A DNA stretch of 64,000 nt, from NCBI GenBank assembly GCA_039545355.1, contig BCJJ01000010.1:257085-321084 (forward strand), read 5' to 3'. Both the position numbers and the translations under genes were made by a program. This document shows, piece after piece, positions 1-11,886 of the stretch (the first letter of the stretch is position 1; each line of letters starts with the position of its first letter). The DNA comes from Trichosporon coremiiforme (Eukaryota; Basidiomycota; Tremellomycetes; Trichosporonales; Trichosporonaceae). The notes under the pieces were generated by a model, which saw only the letters and a list, made by a program, of their open reading frames with translations, did no database searches and had not been told where the DNA came from.

Positions 1-1102
1 TGCGCTGGTAGGGGTCTTGGGGGTCAGATGAGACTGATGGTGGGGAGGAAACGTTGTTCGAGAAGAACCTCATTATATATACCTGTCATCCGTCCGGTGT
101 CCGGAGCTGAGTCTGGGTGAGTTGGCTGGCTGGCAGGATCAAGTGGGGTGCTGCGCACACGCCTTGGGTTAGTTGGGGGGGAGACACGGGCGCCGCACAC
201 CCGGCACATGCACGGCGGGCACAGCAGGAATAGATGTGGAGCGCGAGGAGTAGTGCACAAGGGGAGGAGGGAGGAGGAATGCGGGGTATGCGTCATTGTG
301 AGGTGGTGAGTTTCGGTGGCCAGTTCGTTCCCTTTGTTCCGGCCGGTGTCTTGCTTGATAGGGGGCGGGTGATACTAACCTCGGGAATGGAGTGGTGGTG
401 GTGTGTCTGGGTCTGGATCTGGACATTTGATTTCCGAGGAGCAGAGCACAGCACAACACAGCACAGGACAGCACATGCTTGGGAACGGGGGGTTGGGAAC
501 GGTTGGGAAGGAAGGCTTGGGAAGGCTTGGACTATAGTCGTCCATGGTCGGATCTTGTCGTGGCTCGCCGACGATGCCGAGGATCCAGGGTAACAGGCGT
601 GGTGCGTGTTATCTGCTGGTCGGTCCAGGCACGGCGAGTGTACCTGTGCACCAAACGGAGATCGAGTCGTGTCCGAGGGGTCAAAAGTCAGGTATCCAAG
701 CCCCCCTCGCGCATCCCCCGCAAAAACGCCAATGACCGAATCCATCCTCATCAAAAGACGCGACCGACGACTGACAGGGGACTGACCAGTAGTCAACAAC
801 AACAACAACATCATCATCATCATCATCAACCGCTGACGACCGACTCGTCGTGTCCACAGCGAATGCAACCCTCCCTAGTACACCACACGTTGTACACCAC
901 CATCCCCAACCTTGCACTCGCTATGCCCTGCCGCAACATCCGCTGCACGCTGCCCAACACCCCCTTGCTTTTTGGTCCCGCGCGGGACGCGGGACCCAGC
1001 GAGCACCTGAACTGTGCCAGTCACCTACCTACCTACCTACGCTTCACTCATCACGCATTCTAACACTCCTTTCCAGCTTCCAGCGACTCTGATGCTGTAG
1101 CA
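1..1102. other. 5' flank without a recognised gene
   Basis: No credible coding region was found. Open frames here are low-complexity and lack recognisable domains. The last 200 bases are pyrimidine-rich and probably hold the promoter and 5' leader of the glycosyltransferase gene that follows. Confidence 0.6.
794..830. repeat. CAA/CAT trinucleotide microsatellite
   Basis: A run of CAA units passes into a run of ATC/CAT units. It is non-coding as far as can be seen and lies about 280 bases upstream of the glycosyltransferase start. Such tracts are usually length-variable between strains. Confidence 0.85.
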
Positions 1103-4100
1103 ATGTTCCTCCGCATACGACGGACACACTGGCCCTGGGTCGTCGCCGTCCTCTTTGCTCTTTCCATCTCTACCTTCTACTATGCCCAGACGGTGAGAGT
1201 TGTTGGCGTGTCGACTCGAGCTCTCTAACTCGCAGGACCTCGTCAACTCCAAGGTCGTCGCGTGGACAGCGACCGACAATGTCCACAGGCCGGCGCCGTA
1301 CGATGCGCACCCGCTGTTCGCAGACGTCGACCCGAACCCATACCATGCCGCCGGGCCGAAGGAGACCGGCCGCATCCTCGTCGTGGGCGGCATGGGCATG
1401 CTTGGTGAGTTACCTTGTACGGAGCGCAACTGACTGACCCCCAGGAAAGCAGCTGATCCGTCGCCTCCTCGACGCCGGCAAGGCGGTCACGCTCTACGAC
1501 GAGATCGTCTACCAGGACGAGATCGATTCGATCCGGAAGGCGCACCCGAAGGCCAACCTGATCATCTCGCAGGGGCGCGCCGATCATCTCGCGAAAGATC
1601 TCCCGATAGCCCTGACGCGCGACGTCGTCGGCATCATCAACGTCGCGGGCATCAGCCGGATCGCCGAGTGCGCGGCCGATGTCGACCGCTGCCGCCGCCT
1701 CAATGTTGACCACGTGCAGGAGCTCGTATCCCTCTCCGCAGCCCGGGTGCGATGGTTCATCGAGGCGTCGACGACCGAGGTCGTCGTGCCAAACGACGAG
1801 GGCCTGATCAACGAGCTGGCGCAGAGCAAGCTGGACAGCGAGAAGTGGCTTGCTGATTTCGCGAGCAACAACGCAAGCGCCGAAGTGCACGCCGCTGCGC
1901 TCAGGTTTGCGACAATCTACGGCAGCGTCAACGACCACAATGACCGACTCGCGCTCAGCATTGTGCGTAACGCGCTCTCGCACCGCACGATCCAGATGGT
2001 CGCTGGCCATCAGACGGTCGACCTCCTCCACGTCACGGACGCCGTCAGCGCAATCGTGCTCGCCATGGACCACCTGGCGTCCAAGCGCGGCCCGAGCTCC
2101 ATGGAGGTCTTTACCGTGGCTCCGAACCAGCCCCAGACAGTCAAGGCGCTCATCGAGAAGGTCATGCACCTCGCCCGTTCCAAGAGCCCCGTCATGACCG
2201 TTCCCCGCGATGGGATGTACCCCGAGGTGGCGCCTGCGGAGATTGGCACGCGTGTGCCGGGTTGGGAGCCAAAGGTGACGGCAGACGACGGGCTGCTGAA
2301 ACTCGCGACAAAGTTGACAGAGGAGAGCGTCGCCTTTCTGCACAAGAAGAGGGAGGCGAGCTGCCACACGAAGCACAGTTATAGCATCGCGGATGTGTTC
2401 GCGCTGGACGGGTGCAGCGGCTCGCTGGCGATGGAGAACAACGGCTACGTCGCCTTTGCGCACATCAAGGAGGGGCAGGAGAAGGACGGATCGTGGCCGG
2501 AGCCAGAGAGCGTGTGGCGCGAGACCGACATGCCGACCGACTGGACGTTCCACGTGTCTCGCTCGGGACGCGACTTTGAGCTGTCGTTGACTGGAGCCAC
2601 ACGGAAACGCGAGCCAGCCATGAACGTCACGTTCGAAGGGCACGCGTTCCGCATCAAGGCCGTGGACCCGGACACGGGGTACCTCACCTTGTCTCTCAGC
2701 ACTGGTGCTCCGTATGCGCCGCAGAAATTCGACAACGACTGGGAAAACGCGCCCGAGGACACTGGGCTTTCCAGCACCGTGTTCCGCTTGACGCCATGGT
2801 GCTGTCCGACGGCGCCGCCGTGGCCGTTCTATGAGGACGACCCGCTGAGCTCCTTCATCATGGACGAGCGGGACGAGTACCGCATCAAGTGGGGCAAGAC
2901 GCGGCGGGACGAGTTCTGCTCCCGGCTCGAGAAGGCGCACACTCTCGCCGAGGAACGCCTCAACGTCCTCCGCACAACGCAGGTGCCCCTCACTGGGGGC
3001 GAGATCCCGTCCTCGCTCGCGGGCGACTGGAAGAGCCGCAAGTACGACCGCGCGTGCACCAACCTGTGCGACCATCCCACAATCTGCGTAGACACGGGCG
3101 ACTGCATGTGTGTCGAGGCCGCCTGCCCGGTGCGCTCGAGGACGTTGCCGGGCAAGCTCGGCTGGCGCGACGTCCTCCGCCCCAACGCACGGCGGTACTT
3201 CAACCTCCGCCCCGGTCTGCCGGCCATCAACGTGACCCGTGTCCCCGAAGACATTGAGAATCAGAGAGAAAAGGAGGATCCCGACCACTTTGACCGGCTC
3301 CAGACCGAGTGGCACGGGTGCTACAGTGCCGATTCAGTGGCCGAACGCGCCGCCAAGCTCATTTCGAAACCCTTCCAAAATGACATGATGGTCTTCCTCC
3401 CTCACTGGGAGTACACGCTGCGCTTCCCGCCCGTCGTCGAGTGGGCGAAACAGGCTGCCGCTAAGCACCTGCCCGAGTCATTCTACTGGGGTCTGCTCCA
3501 GGTTCCCTTCACGTTCGACTGGGGCAAGTGCAACACGATCCTGCACCATCTGACCAACGTACGCGAAAAGTCGCGCCCGGCCGAGGAACTGAGGCTCGCG
3601 TCCGCGTGGCAACCCATGGGCGACCTGAACTCGCCCTGCTACTCTCCGGACCAGGACGTGCTCATCCCGCCCAGGACGTGCAAGCAGGATGAGCTGCGTG
3701 CTGCCTTCGCCGATCCAGGCAAGGTGAAAAAGGTGGTCGAGCGCCAGACTCTGGCCACGTTCAAGGGCAGCCCTAACGGGCAGGGCACGAGCCTGCGTCT
3801 GAAGACGACTTGCCCGCGTCTTTTGCCCCCCGGAAATCTTGAGCCCGTCTGGGCCCACATCCCCGAGGGCAAGACGTACCTGGAGCTCCTGGGGGACACC
3901 CGGTATTGTCCAATCCCCTTCGGCACAGCGGGGTGGACGTATCGCCTCAGCGACGTGGTTTACTCCGGGTGTATCCCCGTCCTGATCGGCGATCAATCAC
4001 ACATGACCTTCTGGTCGATGTTTGACTGGTCTCTGTTCTCAGTGCAGGTGTTCGAGCACGAATTGGACCATCTGGAGCGGATCCTCTCCGCCATACCTCC

Positions 4101-4329
4101 CGACCAGGCGCAGGCTAAGCAAGATGCGCTCATGCTCGTGCGCGAGGCGTTCCTGTACCCGACAGAGGGGCATGTGGAGGACGCAATCAAGGAATACGGC
4201 GTGTTGAAGGATGGCAAGGACGGGAAGGAGGGGTGGCGGAATGGAGCGGTATTCTATGCCCTCCACGCGGCGCATTTGGTGCAGAAGACGAGGTACTATG
4301 CGCAGTGGCCTTGGCACCGGGACGAGTAG
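1103..4329 (+). CDS. Fused NAD(P)-epimerase-like / exostosin (GT47-like) glycosyltransferase
   Basis: Three exons (1103-1192, 1236-1404, 1445-4329) give a 1047-residue protein. Residues about 8-27 form one hydrophobic segment after basic residues, as in a type II Golgi membrane anchor. Residues 76-87 hold a Rossmann nucleotide-binding loop (GGMGMLG), and the following 270 residues read like an extended SDR / UDP-sugar epimerase domain. A beta-rich middle region of unknown type follows. Around residue 620 there is a Cys-rich EGF-like patch (CDHPTICVDTGDCMC), then an exostosin domain with the conserved GWTYRLSDVVYSGCIPVLI block near residue 910. Exostosins transfer sugars to glycans in the Golgi; an attached epimerase-like domain could supply or sense the nucleotide sugar (inference). 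The canonical epimerase YxxxK pair was not located with certainty, so that domain may be non-catalytic. Confidence 0.88.
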
Positions 4330-5352
4330 CACACGAGCGAACACGAGCTGCGGAGCAAGTGTGAGGCGTACGGTGTGAGCGAGAGGGGAAGGCGCCCCCC
4401 TCCAAGGAAAGCATAGGAACATGGTTGTTTTGGTCTTATACGCATACATGCATAGAGGTATACACTACGTTTGATGGCGCAAGAGTGCTGTCAGTGGCGA
4501 CTCGGAGGATACATGAGCTGCTAGTGGCTGGCATGCTGGCATCTAGCCGTGGCGACGAGGCCAAGTCTATTCACCCTTCGCACCTGACAGTCGCTTTCTC
4601 CTGAAGGTTGGACGGTTGAGGAGTTGACAACTCGGACAACTTGGATATCTACGACCACTTCGTGATAAGATGGAGGAACAACTCAGGTCCGTCACAGCCT
4701 CTGAGGGCTTTATGCCCGTCCACCAGCTCCGCCCACCAGCTCCTCGACTCGGCCGGTGCGTATCTCGACAGGGTCATGCCGCCCAACTCTCAAGCTATCC
4801 CGTCTGCGAGCCCGCTACTCGTCTCGCCTCCCGTCCCTGGCAGGGTGCCCCTGCTTCAAACGGGATACTGGGCACAGCCGAGATCGACGACGACGATGGA
4901 AACGACCAAGCTGGCCAAGGTGACCAAGGTGACCAAGGTGTGGAGAGGAGCGGCGCGTGCGCAGATGAAGGGCGCGAGTACACTGGTTTCCCGAGTGTTG
5001 GGACTTAATCGCTGGACTCTAGGGGTGGCGCGTGGTTCCTGTGTCGACGCGAGGAATTGAGAAACTCGCCGACTGGGTGTGTTCCGCTACGACCGATGGC
5101 GGGGTATCTAGCCTCCGCTAGAAGCTCAAGCACATAGCCACATTGACACATAGGTCATGCCACCTCAGTTAGCTAGTTAGCTTTGTGTCAGTGTCGTTCC
5201 GCCGCACGAACCCTGCCGTTTGCAGACCGCGCCAGTCGTCAGAGTCAGATTCACATCAAACAACATGTTATGGCTTATGACTGGGCCGCCTGTCGGCGTT
5301 CGTTTTGTGTAGTGATACAGATTGCGTTTGTGGGTCTTTTTATCGTTACGTC
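4330..5352. other. Convergent intergenic region
   Basis: This lies between the 3' ends of the glycosyltransferase and the oxygenase genes. Short open frames here show no domain, no start context and no splice logic. Nothing else was recognised. Confidence 0.6.
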
Positions 5353-6912
5353 TTAATCCGTGGGCGGCTTGAACTGCCCATACCCCTTGGCCTCGTAAAG
5401 CAGGTCCGTCCTGATGACGAGCTTGCCTCCGTCTGGCCCCACGGCGCTGCCCTCGTGCAGGAGCGAGCCGTGCGTGTCGCCGTGCGGGAAGCAGAGCACT
5501 GCTCCCTGGACAGGACGCACCGAGTGTGCGTCCATGACGCCCACCTCGGCGCTGGGAGTGAAGAAGGTCGTGCACCCGGTCTCGTCGGGGATGTCGCTGC
5601 CTCCGTTCAGATAAACCAGGAGCGTGTAGCGCGACCACAGCGTGTCGTCCGCCGGCTGGCTGTCGTGCATGTACTCCCCCGTCGGGCTGAGGCCTGCCGC
5701 GGGCCAGGCGCCGTCGATGTGGGGCTGGGCGTTAGCTGAGTCATGCCACTGAAGTAGCTACGGCGGTGCCAAACGGGGGCGGCTCGTCGCATCTCTTAAA
5801 CTCACCCTGTAAAGCTGATTCTCAGTGTACTGGTACACGCGGAACCTCCTGTTGATCCCCCTAACTTTGCCGCCCTGTCCGAGACGCCCCTCCTCGTCAG
5901 GGGCGCGCTGGGGCACGAAGTCCTTGATCTGGTTGTAGAAGTGGTCGTGGAACTGATGATCCGCGAGCCAGACAAAGTTGCGCGCGAGGATGCTCGTCTT
6001 CTGCGTCGCGCTGCCCTCGGCCGCCTGGTCCTTCTCCCATCCGTGCGCCGTCGCCGCACGCACAATCTGCAGGCACTCATCGGGCGTGAACACGTCCAGC
6101 ACGAGGAAAGCCCCGGGAAGCCCGGGCACGTCGAGCTTGGTCGGTTTCCGCCGCTGCTCGGGGGCAGTCAGGCGGATCGCACCGTTGTCGGAACCCCACA
6201 CGGTTGAGTCGTAGAGGTTTGGCGGGCGGCGCTCGTGTGCGCGCAAGAAGTGGACGGACTTGAAGCCGGGATAAGGCAGCGTCGGGGGCGTGTCGAACAG
6301 TGTCTCATTGCGCATGAGGGGCCACAGGCTGATCTCGCCCTCGACTGGGCCGCGGGCGGTCCACACCCTCGGCCGCTTCACAAGCGCACGCGAGACCTCG
6401 CCCTCACCACGCTCGCGGGCTTCGGGACCCGTGTCGCCAGCAATACGCAGAATCATGTCGAGGCACCGCAGCGCCTCGGGGTCGCCTGGCGTTCCGTCCG
6501 GGTTTGATGTGGCGTCACACTCACGCACCCAGCGCTGGAGCGCGCCGAGTTTCGGCGGCAAAGCCCTCGCGTGCATCTCGAAGAGGAGCACGAGCGCGTC
6601 CGTGAATCGGTAATCGCGGAGCGCGGCCGAGATGCGCGACGTCAGCGACGCGCCAAGCGTAGCACCCTCGGCCATGACGCGGTGCAGGTCGTACACTCCC
6701 CGCTTCAGGTCCTTCATGTCCTTGCCCTGCAGCAGGCTCGGGTTCGCTGCCAGAGTACGCAGGACGTCGACGGCGGACTCGATCTCCTCTTGGAGCAGGA
6801 GCTCCTCGGCCGGCGGGGTGGGCAGGTCGTGCGCGGGCCGCTTCACCGGCGCCGCGGGGACGGGGGCGGTCTGGCGTTTCCGCTTCTTGGCTTGTTCGGC
6901 GCGCTTGCCCAT
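5353..6912 (-). CDS. 2-oxoglutarate/Fe(II)-dependent oxygenase (prolyl 4-hydroxylase-like)
   Basis: Two exons (6912-5806 and 5724-5353, with an 81-nt intron) encode 492 residues. The N-terminus is Lys/Arg-rich and could act as a nuclear signal. The C-terminal part carries the double-stranded beta-helix signature: PHIDG (His371 and Asp373, iron ligands), the distal His458 in LLHEG, and Arg473 in VIRTD as the likely 2-oxoglutarate carboxylate ligand. A conserved YTLLVYLN strand lies between. Enzymes of this fold hydroxylate protein or small-molecule substrates; the substrate cannot be told from sequence. The gene is much longer than the minimal catalytic domain because of roughly 220 residues of N-terminal extension without a recognised domain. 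The intron falls just before the iron-binding motif. Confidence 0.87.
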
Positions 6913-8090
6913 TGTCGCTTGTGTTGTGGAGGAAGGCTATCGGCGTCCGACTCTTGAGGAAGAAGTCTCGGACCATGACGGCGGCAAATTTCGCGAGGCA
7001 CGGCAACCTCGGAGCAGGCCTATCTCTCCACGTGGATGGAGGTGGCTCTATGTCCGCTGAGCCCACCGCAGCCGCCCCAAAGTTGCTGCGGTGGGAAGGC
7101 GCGTGTCTAGGTGGACGCCATTTTCGAGGGTTTCCTGAATATTCCATCTTTCGGGTCAACTTACTGCCCTCCAAGTTCATGCCAATGGTGCGGGAGCCAG
7201 GACTGGAGTGTGAGAAGAAGCGTTCGGTAGCGTCTGACATCACCGACGAGTAAGATGGGAACGGCGTTGCTGCGACGGCATCAGCGCAGCTCGTGCGCCG
7301 ACCCCTCTCCTGAGCTCCGTCCTGACTCTGTGCCTCCTGCCCGCCTGACAGTCCGCCTGACTGAAGAACGGTCTGCGGCTATCACCATCACCGATGCCCG
7401 TCGATGCCCGTCGATGCCCGCTGCCCGCTAGACGCGCTGGACCGTGGGAGCTCGCGTGCCTGCGCGGGCAATCCGAGGCAATTGTTCGCCCGACTCGTAC
7501 CTTCTTCCGACATGGTCATAGCGACGAATTGGGACTGCCTGCCCGAAAGTCGAGCGGGGGGAGGTTCGAAAGCGAGGGCGACCGAAACTTGGCCACTCAG
7601 CCAATCAACATTGCTCCGTGCGCGCATGCGAACTACCTCGTGAGGCAGCAGATAGGCTCAGAGGGTAAGAGGGAGTACGTGATCTGTACTTGCAACGTGA
7701 GAGGAGCTAGGAAGACGGCAGAAGGCAGAAGGCAAGAAGGCAGGCTTGCAGGCGTCGGTCATCTGTTTGGGGTGGGTTTCATGTTGGCTGTACGTTGACG
7801 CTTCTCGCAGTCCTCTCCTCCCTTCTCTTCACACAATCCACTCGCATGCATCATAAGCTCAAGGTGTTGCATAAGCATACTGCGAGGGCAATTCGGGCGC
7901 GTCGAGCGTCCCAGGTGACGAAACATGCACAGCAAGGGAGTCACCCCGATCAGCCAGCGCCTTCTGCGCCCCTCCTTTGGGCGTCATCTGCGTGCTGGAA
8001 CCACCACAGCTCTCTCAGCATGGTCAGCTCGTTATAACCCAGCGTTCGACTTGCCTTCTTTCAACTTAACTGACTCTAAACCCATCGGGG
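6913..8090. other. Divergent intergenic region
   Basis: This is a promoter region between the oxygenase (leftward) and the next gene (rightward). A short direct repeat of the ATGCCCGTCG type sits near 7394-7415. Open frames are not convincing as genes. Confidence 0.55.
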
Positions 8091-10019
8091 ATGCTCCTGC
8101 TCTGGAAGAGAGCGCTGCTCCTCACCGCCGCGGGCCTGCTCGGGCTGTGGTCACTGTTCACGGCCACCACGACCGAGAGCCTTCACTCGCTCCCCGCGCT
8201 CGATCGCCTCAGCGCGCTTGGCAAAGACAAGCCGAAGCCGCGAGTCGCCATCCTAGAGCCGACGTCGTACCATTCTGGTGAGTCTGCTCACTGTTGCCAG
8301 CTGTGGGGCGTTTGAACAGCTGCTCGTCTTCGCTATCATTGTGGTATGCCTGCCCCTGTGTGGATCTTGCCAGCTGGCCGCTACGAAACACTCCGCCTTC
8401 CCTCTCCAGCTATGTCTTTTGCCTTAGCGGGCAGTGTACCCTCATAGCGATCTCGTCATCGCTAGGTGCTTGGAACGGCATGGACGAAGCTAACGTTCAG
8501 AGGTCTTCGGCGCGCTCCTCTCCATTCTCCGCGGCCTCAACATCGAGCCGCACATGTACCGTAAGCTGCTCGTCGGATATCTGAGCTGACATCAGGCTCT
8601 GGCGGGGACTGGGCCGAGCTCGAGCAGCTGCTCCAGGAGCCTGAGCCGACCCGCATCGAGGCGGCCCAGCCGCTGCTTGAGGCGGACGCGTTCGACGTAG
8701 TCATCGTGAACACTTGTGAGTCCTCTCCTGCAGTGGTGCATGGCAGCTTTGACGGTGCCGACCAAAGCTGACACCCAGGCGACGACAAGTTCTGGCACAA
8801 CCACGCCTCCATCTGGGCCGCTCTGGGCAACAGCTCCGCGCGCGTGCTGTGCACGCTGCACGAGGGCGAGTATTTCGGCAGGGACGAGGGGAAGGCGCAC
8901 CTGCTTCCGATCCGCGATCGCGTGTCCATGCTGGCTCTGGGAGCACATACGGCGCATCTCCTCCGCCATGAGCTGAGGAATTGGGCCAAGGACGAGTGGG
9001 AGTGGGAAGGTGTGCAGGTCTATGATTATGCGCCTGTGAGTCTGCTCCTCACAATTGGTCTCATTTGGGGGGAGGGCGATAGCTGGAGGGATTCGGGAGG
9101 GAAGCTGACAACACAGGTGTTCACCCTCCCGCCCAGCGTCAGACGACACGAGCGGGTAAGCTTCGACAATGGGATCCGAGCTGACAGCAGCCTCAAAGGA
9201 AAGTGCGCAACGCAGGCGTGCTGGGGCGTATCTCGCAGGGTAACCGGGACTATGAAGGTCTGCTCTCAGACCTCGAGACGAGCATGATGGGTGAGCCACA
9301 CTTCCAAACAATCCATCAACCCACTAGAGACACGTTCTTTCAGCTGTGAGGTCGGTCATATTGAGCTGACGCCAGATTCCCCCGAGGCATGGGGCTACGT
9401 CCTGACGAACGGGAAGCTGTCACCCCAGAACGACTCATTTACCCTCCACCTCGTCGGCATGAAGGAGCAGGACCTCCAGTTTCCGGCCGCACTGACCGGG
9501 TCCGGGGCGCTGAAGCTGCACGAAGGCGTCAATACTCTCGAGTACTACCGCCTCATTGGTGAAATGGCAAGTTCTCTGCGCTCAGCTTGACCACGGGAAC
9601 CGCAGAGCTGACGAGCAGGACATCATCGTGCCTGCATTCCGGAACGAGCGGTATGTGACGCGGCGCGCGAGTGCGTCCATTCCGGCGGCCGTCATGGCGC
9701 AGGTGAGTCTACCTTCTTATTCCTCAGCTCGCTGATCGCATTTTCAGGCTGACGACAGACACCTCTCCTCGCGACCGAGCCAATAGCAGAGGCATACTCG
9801 TACCTCGATCCAAGTGTTTATGTCCTGCGCCCGATCGGGATGAGTCCAGTCGAGGCACTGAAGCACCTCCGTCTCGGGCACAATCCGTGGGAGGCCGCCT
9901 TCGGCGAGGACTCTGCCGACGGCGAGAAGAAGAAGGGCAGGACGCGATGGTGGACCCCGTCTACGATGAAGCGGGTGCAGAAGGACAATGAGAGGCTGTT
10001 CCGGAAAATGCTGTGCTAG
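8091..10019 (+). CDS. Uncharacterised type II membrane protein, probable Golgi enzyme
   Basis: Nine exons can be joined in frame: 8091-8277, 8501-8560, 8596-8715, 8779-9035, 9117-9155, 9191-9290, 9376-9566, 9619-9702 and 9759-10019, giving 432 residues. Residues about 8-25 are a signal anchor following a basic start. No domain was recognised with certainty. The layout (short cytosolic tail, one membrane helix, lumenal alpha/beta domain with many Trp, His and Asp) resembles fungal glycosyltransferases, but this is inference. The intron after residue 272 uses a GC donor (GCAAGT) and is the only non-GT donor seen here. An alternative splice inside 9291-9375 would add an 18-nt exon (9328-9345) and also keep frame. 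Acceptors for exons 6 and 7 are the least certain. Confidence 0.75.
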
Positions 10020-10558
10020 TCATAATCCCTGTCTTGCCATGTTACCTGTCTTGTTTTTGCTGTTCGAATCGAAGCGAAGCGGGCAAGAGTGCGTTTGATT
10101 AGGGGGGTTAGTTGCCGATAGCTTGAATCGCGGCGAATTCGCCATGATGTCATCTCCACCCTGTTCTACAGGCCCTACTCAACTGCGGACTGCACGGAGG
10201 ATCTTGCGGCTGATGCATACATGCACACCGCGGACATGCTGAACAAGCAAGGGGTCCGTGCAAGACACCAGATCTAGCGGCGAGGGCGCGCGTGGTGATG
10301 ATGACCAAGCGGGTATAAGCTAGTGATGGCGATGACCAAGCAGCCGCGTTGTCAGGTGACTTATGACGCCGCGATCGACGAGTCCACGCCGCATCCGATT
10401 CCAACTGTTTTGGGTTGGGTTCGGGTTTCTCATAAGACCCTGCTCGGAATGCCCACCCCCCAGACCTTCCTCATCCTCCTCTCAACTCCTCACCATCCCT
10501 TCTTTCCACCTCACCCCTTACCAAGTCCTACGAGACCGGAAGAACAAGTGAACCCAGA
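10020..10558. other. Intergenic region upstream of the HD-domain enzyme
   Basis: No gene was seen. The last 100 bases are strongly pyrimidine-rich, as expected for a fungal promoter and leader. Confidence 0.6.
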
Positions 10559-11441
10559 ATGAGCCACACACCCACAACCTCCGCGAACGTGCAGCAGAAC
10601 GGCTGGACCGCTGTCCCCGTTGACCCAGCCAAGATCCTCCACGGCAAGGAGTACGTCCACAAGCCTGAGGCGCTCATGGCCACCGACATCCCCTGGCCCA
10701 AGTCCGACGTCGTTGACAAGGTCCACCAGCACTGCAAGGACAAGCTGCCCGAGAAGGTGTACAACCACTCGATGCGCGTGTACTACTATGGTGAGTCGGC
10801 GCAGATGCCAGAAGCGCCGAAGGCGCTGGAGGTGTGGTCTTGCACCCAGGGCGTGGTTTTCGTCCAGAGGGTGGACTGGGGGTGTTCCCTCTGCTGCATG
10901 CACTTCGGCTCACTCGTGCTCGCTTCGCTCGCACCGCTCACCGCTAACGCCAGCCTACACCATCACCTCTCAACAGTTCATGACCTCGATCAATGCGGAC
11001 ACTCTTGCGCTCGCCTGCCTTCTGCATGACATCGGCGCGACGCCTGCGAACATGCACTCAACTCGTATGTCCTTCGATCTGTACGGCGGTATTCTTGCTC
11101 TGAACATCATCAACGACTCGGGGGGTGACAAGGACCAGGCCGAGGCCGTGTCCGAGACTGTGATCCGTCACCAGGACCTCGGCACCGAGGGCAACATCAC
11201 GCTTCTCGGGCAGGTGATCCAGCTGGCCACGCTTTACGACAACATTGGTGCCCACCCTGGCATCATCCACGAGGAGACGAAGAACAGCGTCATTGAGAAG
11301 TACCCCCGTGACGGGTGGCTCGGATGCTTCGCTGATACGATCGAGGAGGAGATGAGGATCAAGCCCTGGTGCCACTCCACCCACGTCAAGGACTTCTCTA
11401 AGACTGTTCGTGGGTGCGAGTACTGGAAGCAGTACGGATAG
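10559..11441 (+). CDS. Cyanamide hydratase-like HD-domain protein
   Basis: Two exons (10559-10790 and 10954-11441) encode 239 residues, close to the usual length of fungal cyanamide hydratase and the yeast Ddi2/Ddi3 proteins. The family hydrates cyanamide to urea in the cytosol and uses a metal held by HD-domain residues. Visible motifs are NHSMRVYYYG (His70), LLHDIG (His102-Asp103), the MSFDLYGG block and IRHQD (His150), then QLATLYDNIGAHPG and a KPWCHSTH block near the C-terminus, all in family order. The N-terminal NGWTAVPV motif is also typical. The substrate is inferred from family membership only; many fungal members are uncharacterised. The 163-nt intron is longer than most nearby and splits the protein just after the first His motif. 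Confidence 0.9.
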
Positions 11442-11769
11442 AGAGACCGCAGAGTGAGATGCAGTGAATGGAAGTTTGGACCGGTGCAGGTGCAGCACGG
11501 ATCACTGGCGCTGACACACTGATCTGGGACACTTAACACAACCCTGACAGGAGACGAACGTCGAAGGAGCAGCCCGAGCAAGCCCTGAGCTGGCAGAAGA
11601 TTCAAGCATAGCCAGAGCTGGTTCCCAGATCCGCAGAAGGTGTGCGGAGACCTTCTCACCCGGCCTCGCTCGACAACGGTCTAGAGCCGATGACGAGCCT
11701 TCCGGCGTTGCGTCAGCCCCGGCGTCGGCTCCCCGCTCTCATCCCAGCCTCGGAGGTCCGAACACAGCA
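11442..11769. other. Intergenic region before the tRNA cluster
   Basis: No coding or RNA gene was recognised. Confidence 0.55.
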
Positions 11770-11886
11770 GGCGAGATGGCCGAGCGGTCTAAGGCGCTGT
11801 GTTAAGGTGTACCCCGACTCCGAGCAATCGGAGCATCGGAGCTCCTCCGCAGTCTTCGGACGTGGGTTCGAATCCCACTCTCGTCA
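11770..11886 (+). tRNA. tRNA-Leu (AAG) with intron
   Basis: The acceptor stem GGCGAGA pairs with TCTCGTC and is followed by discriminator A. A class II variable arm (TCTTCGGAC), the T arm GTGGG/CCCAC around TTCGAAT and a Leu-type D arm are present. Anticodon stem CTGTG pairs with CGCAG; the anticodon AAG is at 11804-11806. An intron of about 39 nt (11808-11846) follows position 37. A73 together with the long variable arm indicates leucine rather than serine. Confidence 0.93.

Noticed and set aside
479..1063. 194-codon plus-strand frame in the left flank
   Set aside because: It runs through the CAA/CAT microsatellite and has no domain or start context.
1243..3315. 690-codon open frame on the minus strand opposite the glycosyltransferase
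   Set aside because: It mirrors a GC3-rich gene, has no domain and crosses the exostosin and epimerase motifs read on the other strand.
4641..5060. Short plus-strand frame with internal repeat
   Set aside because: No family signal; the intergenic position and composition do not support a gene.
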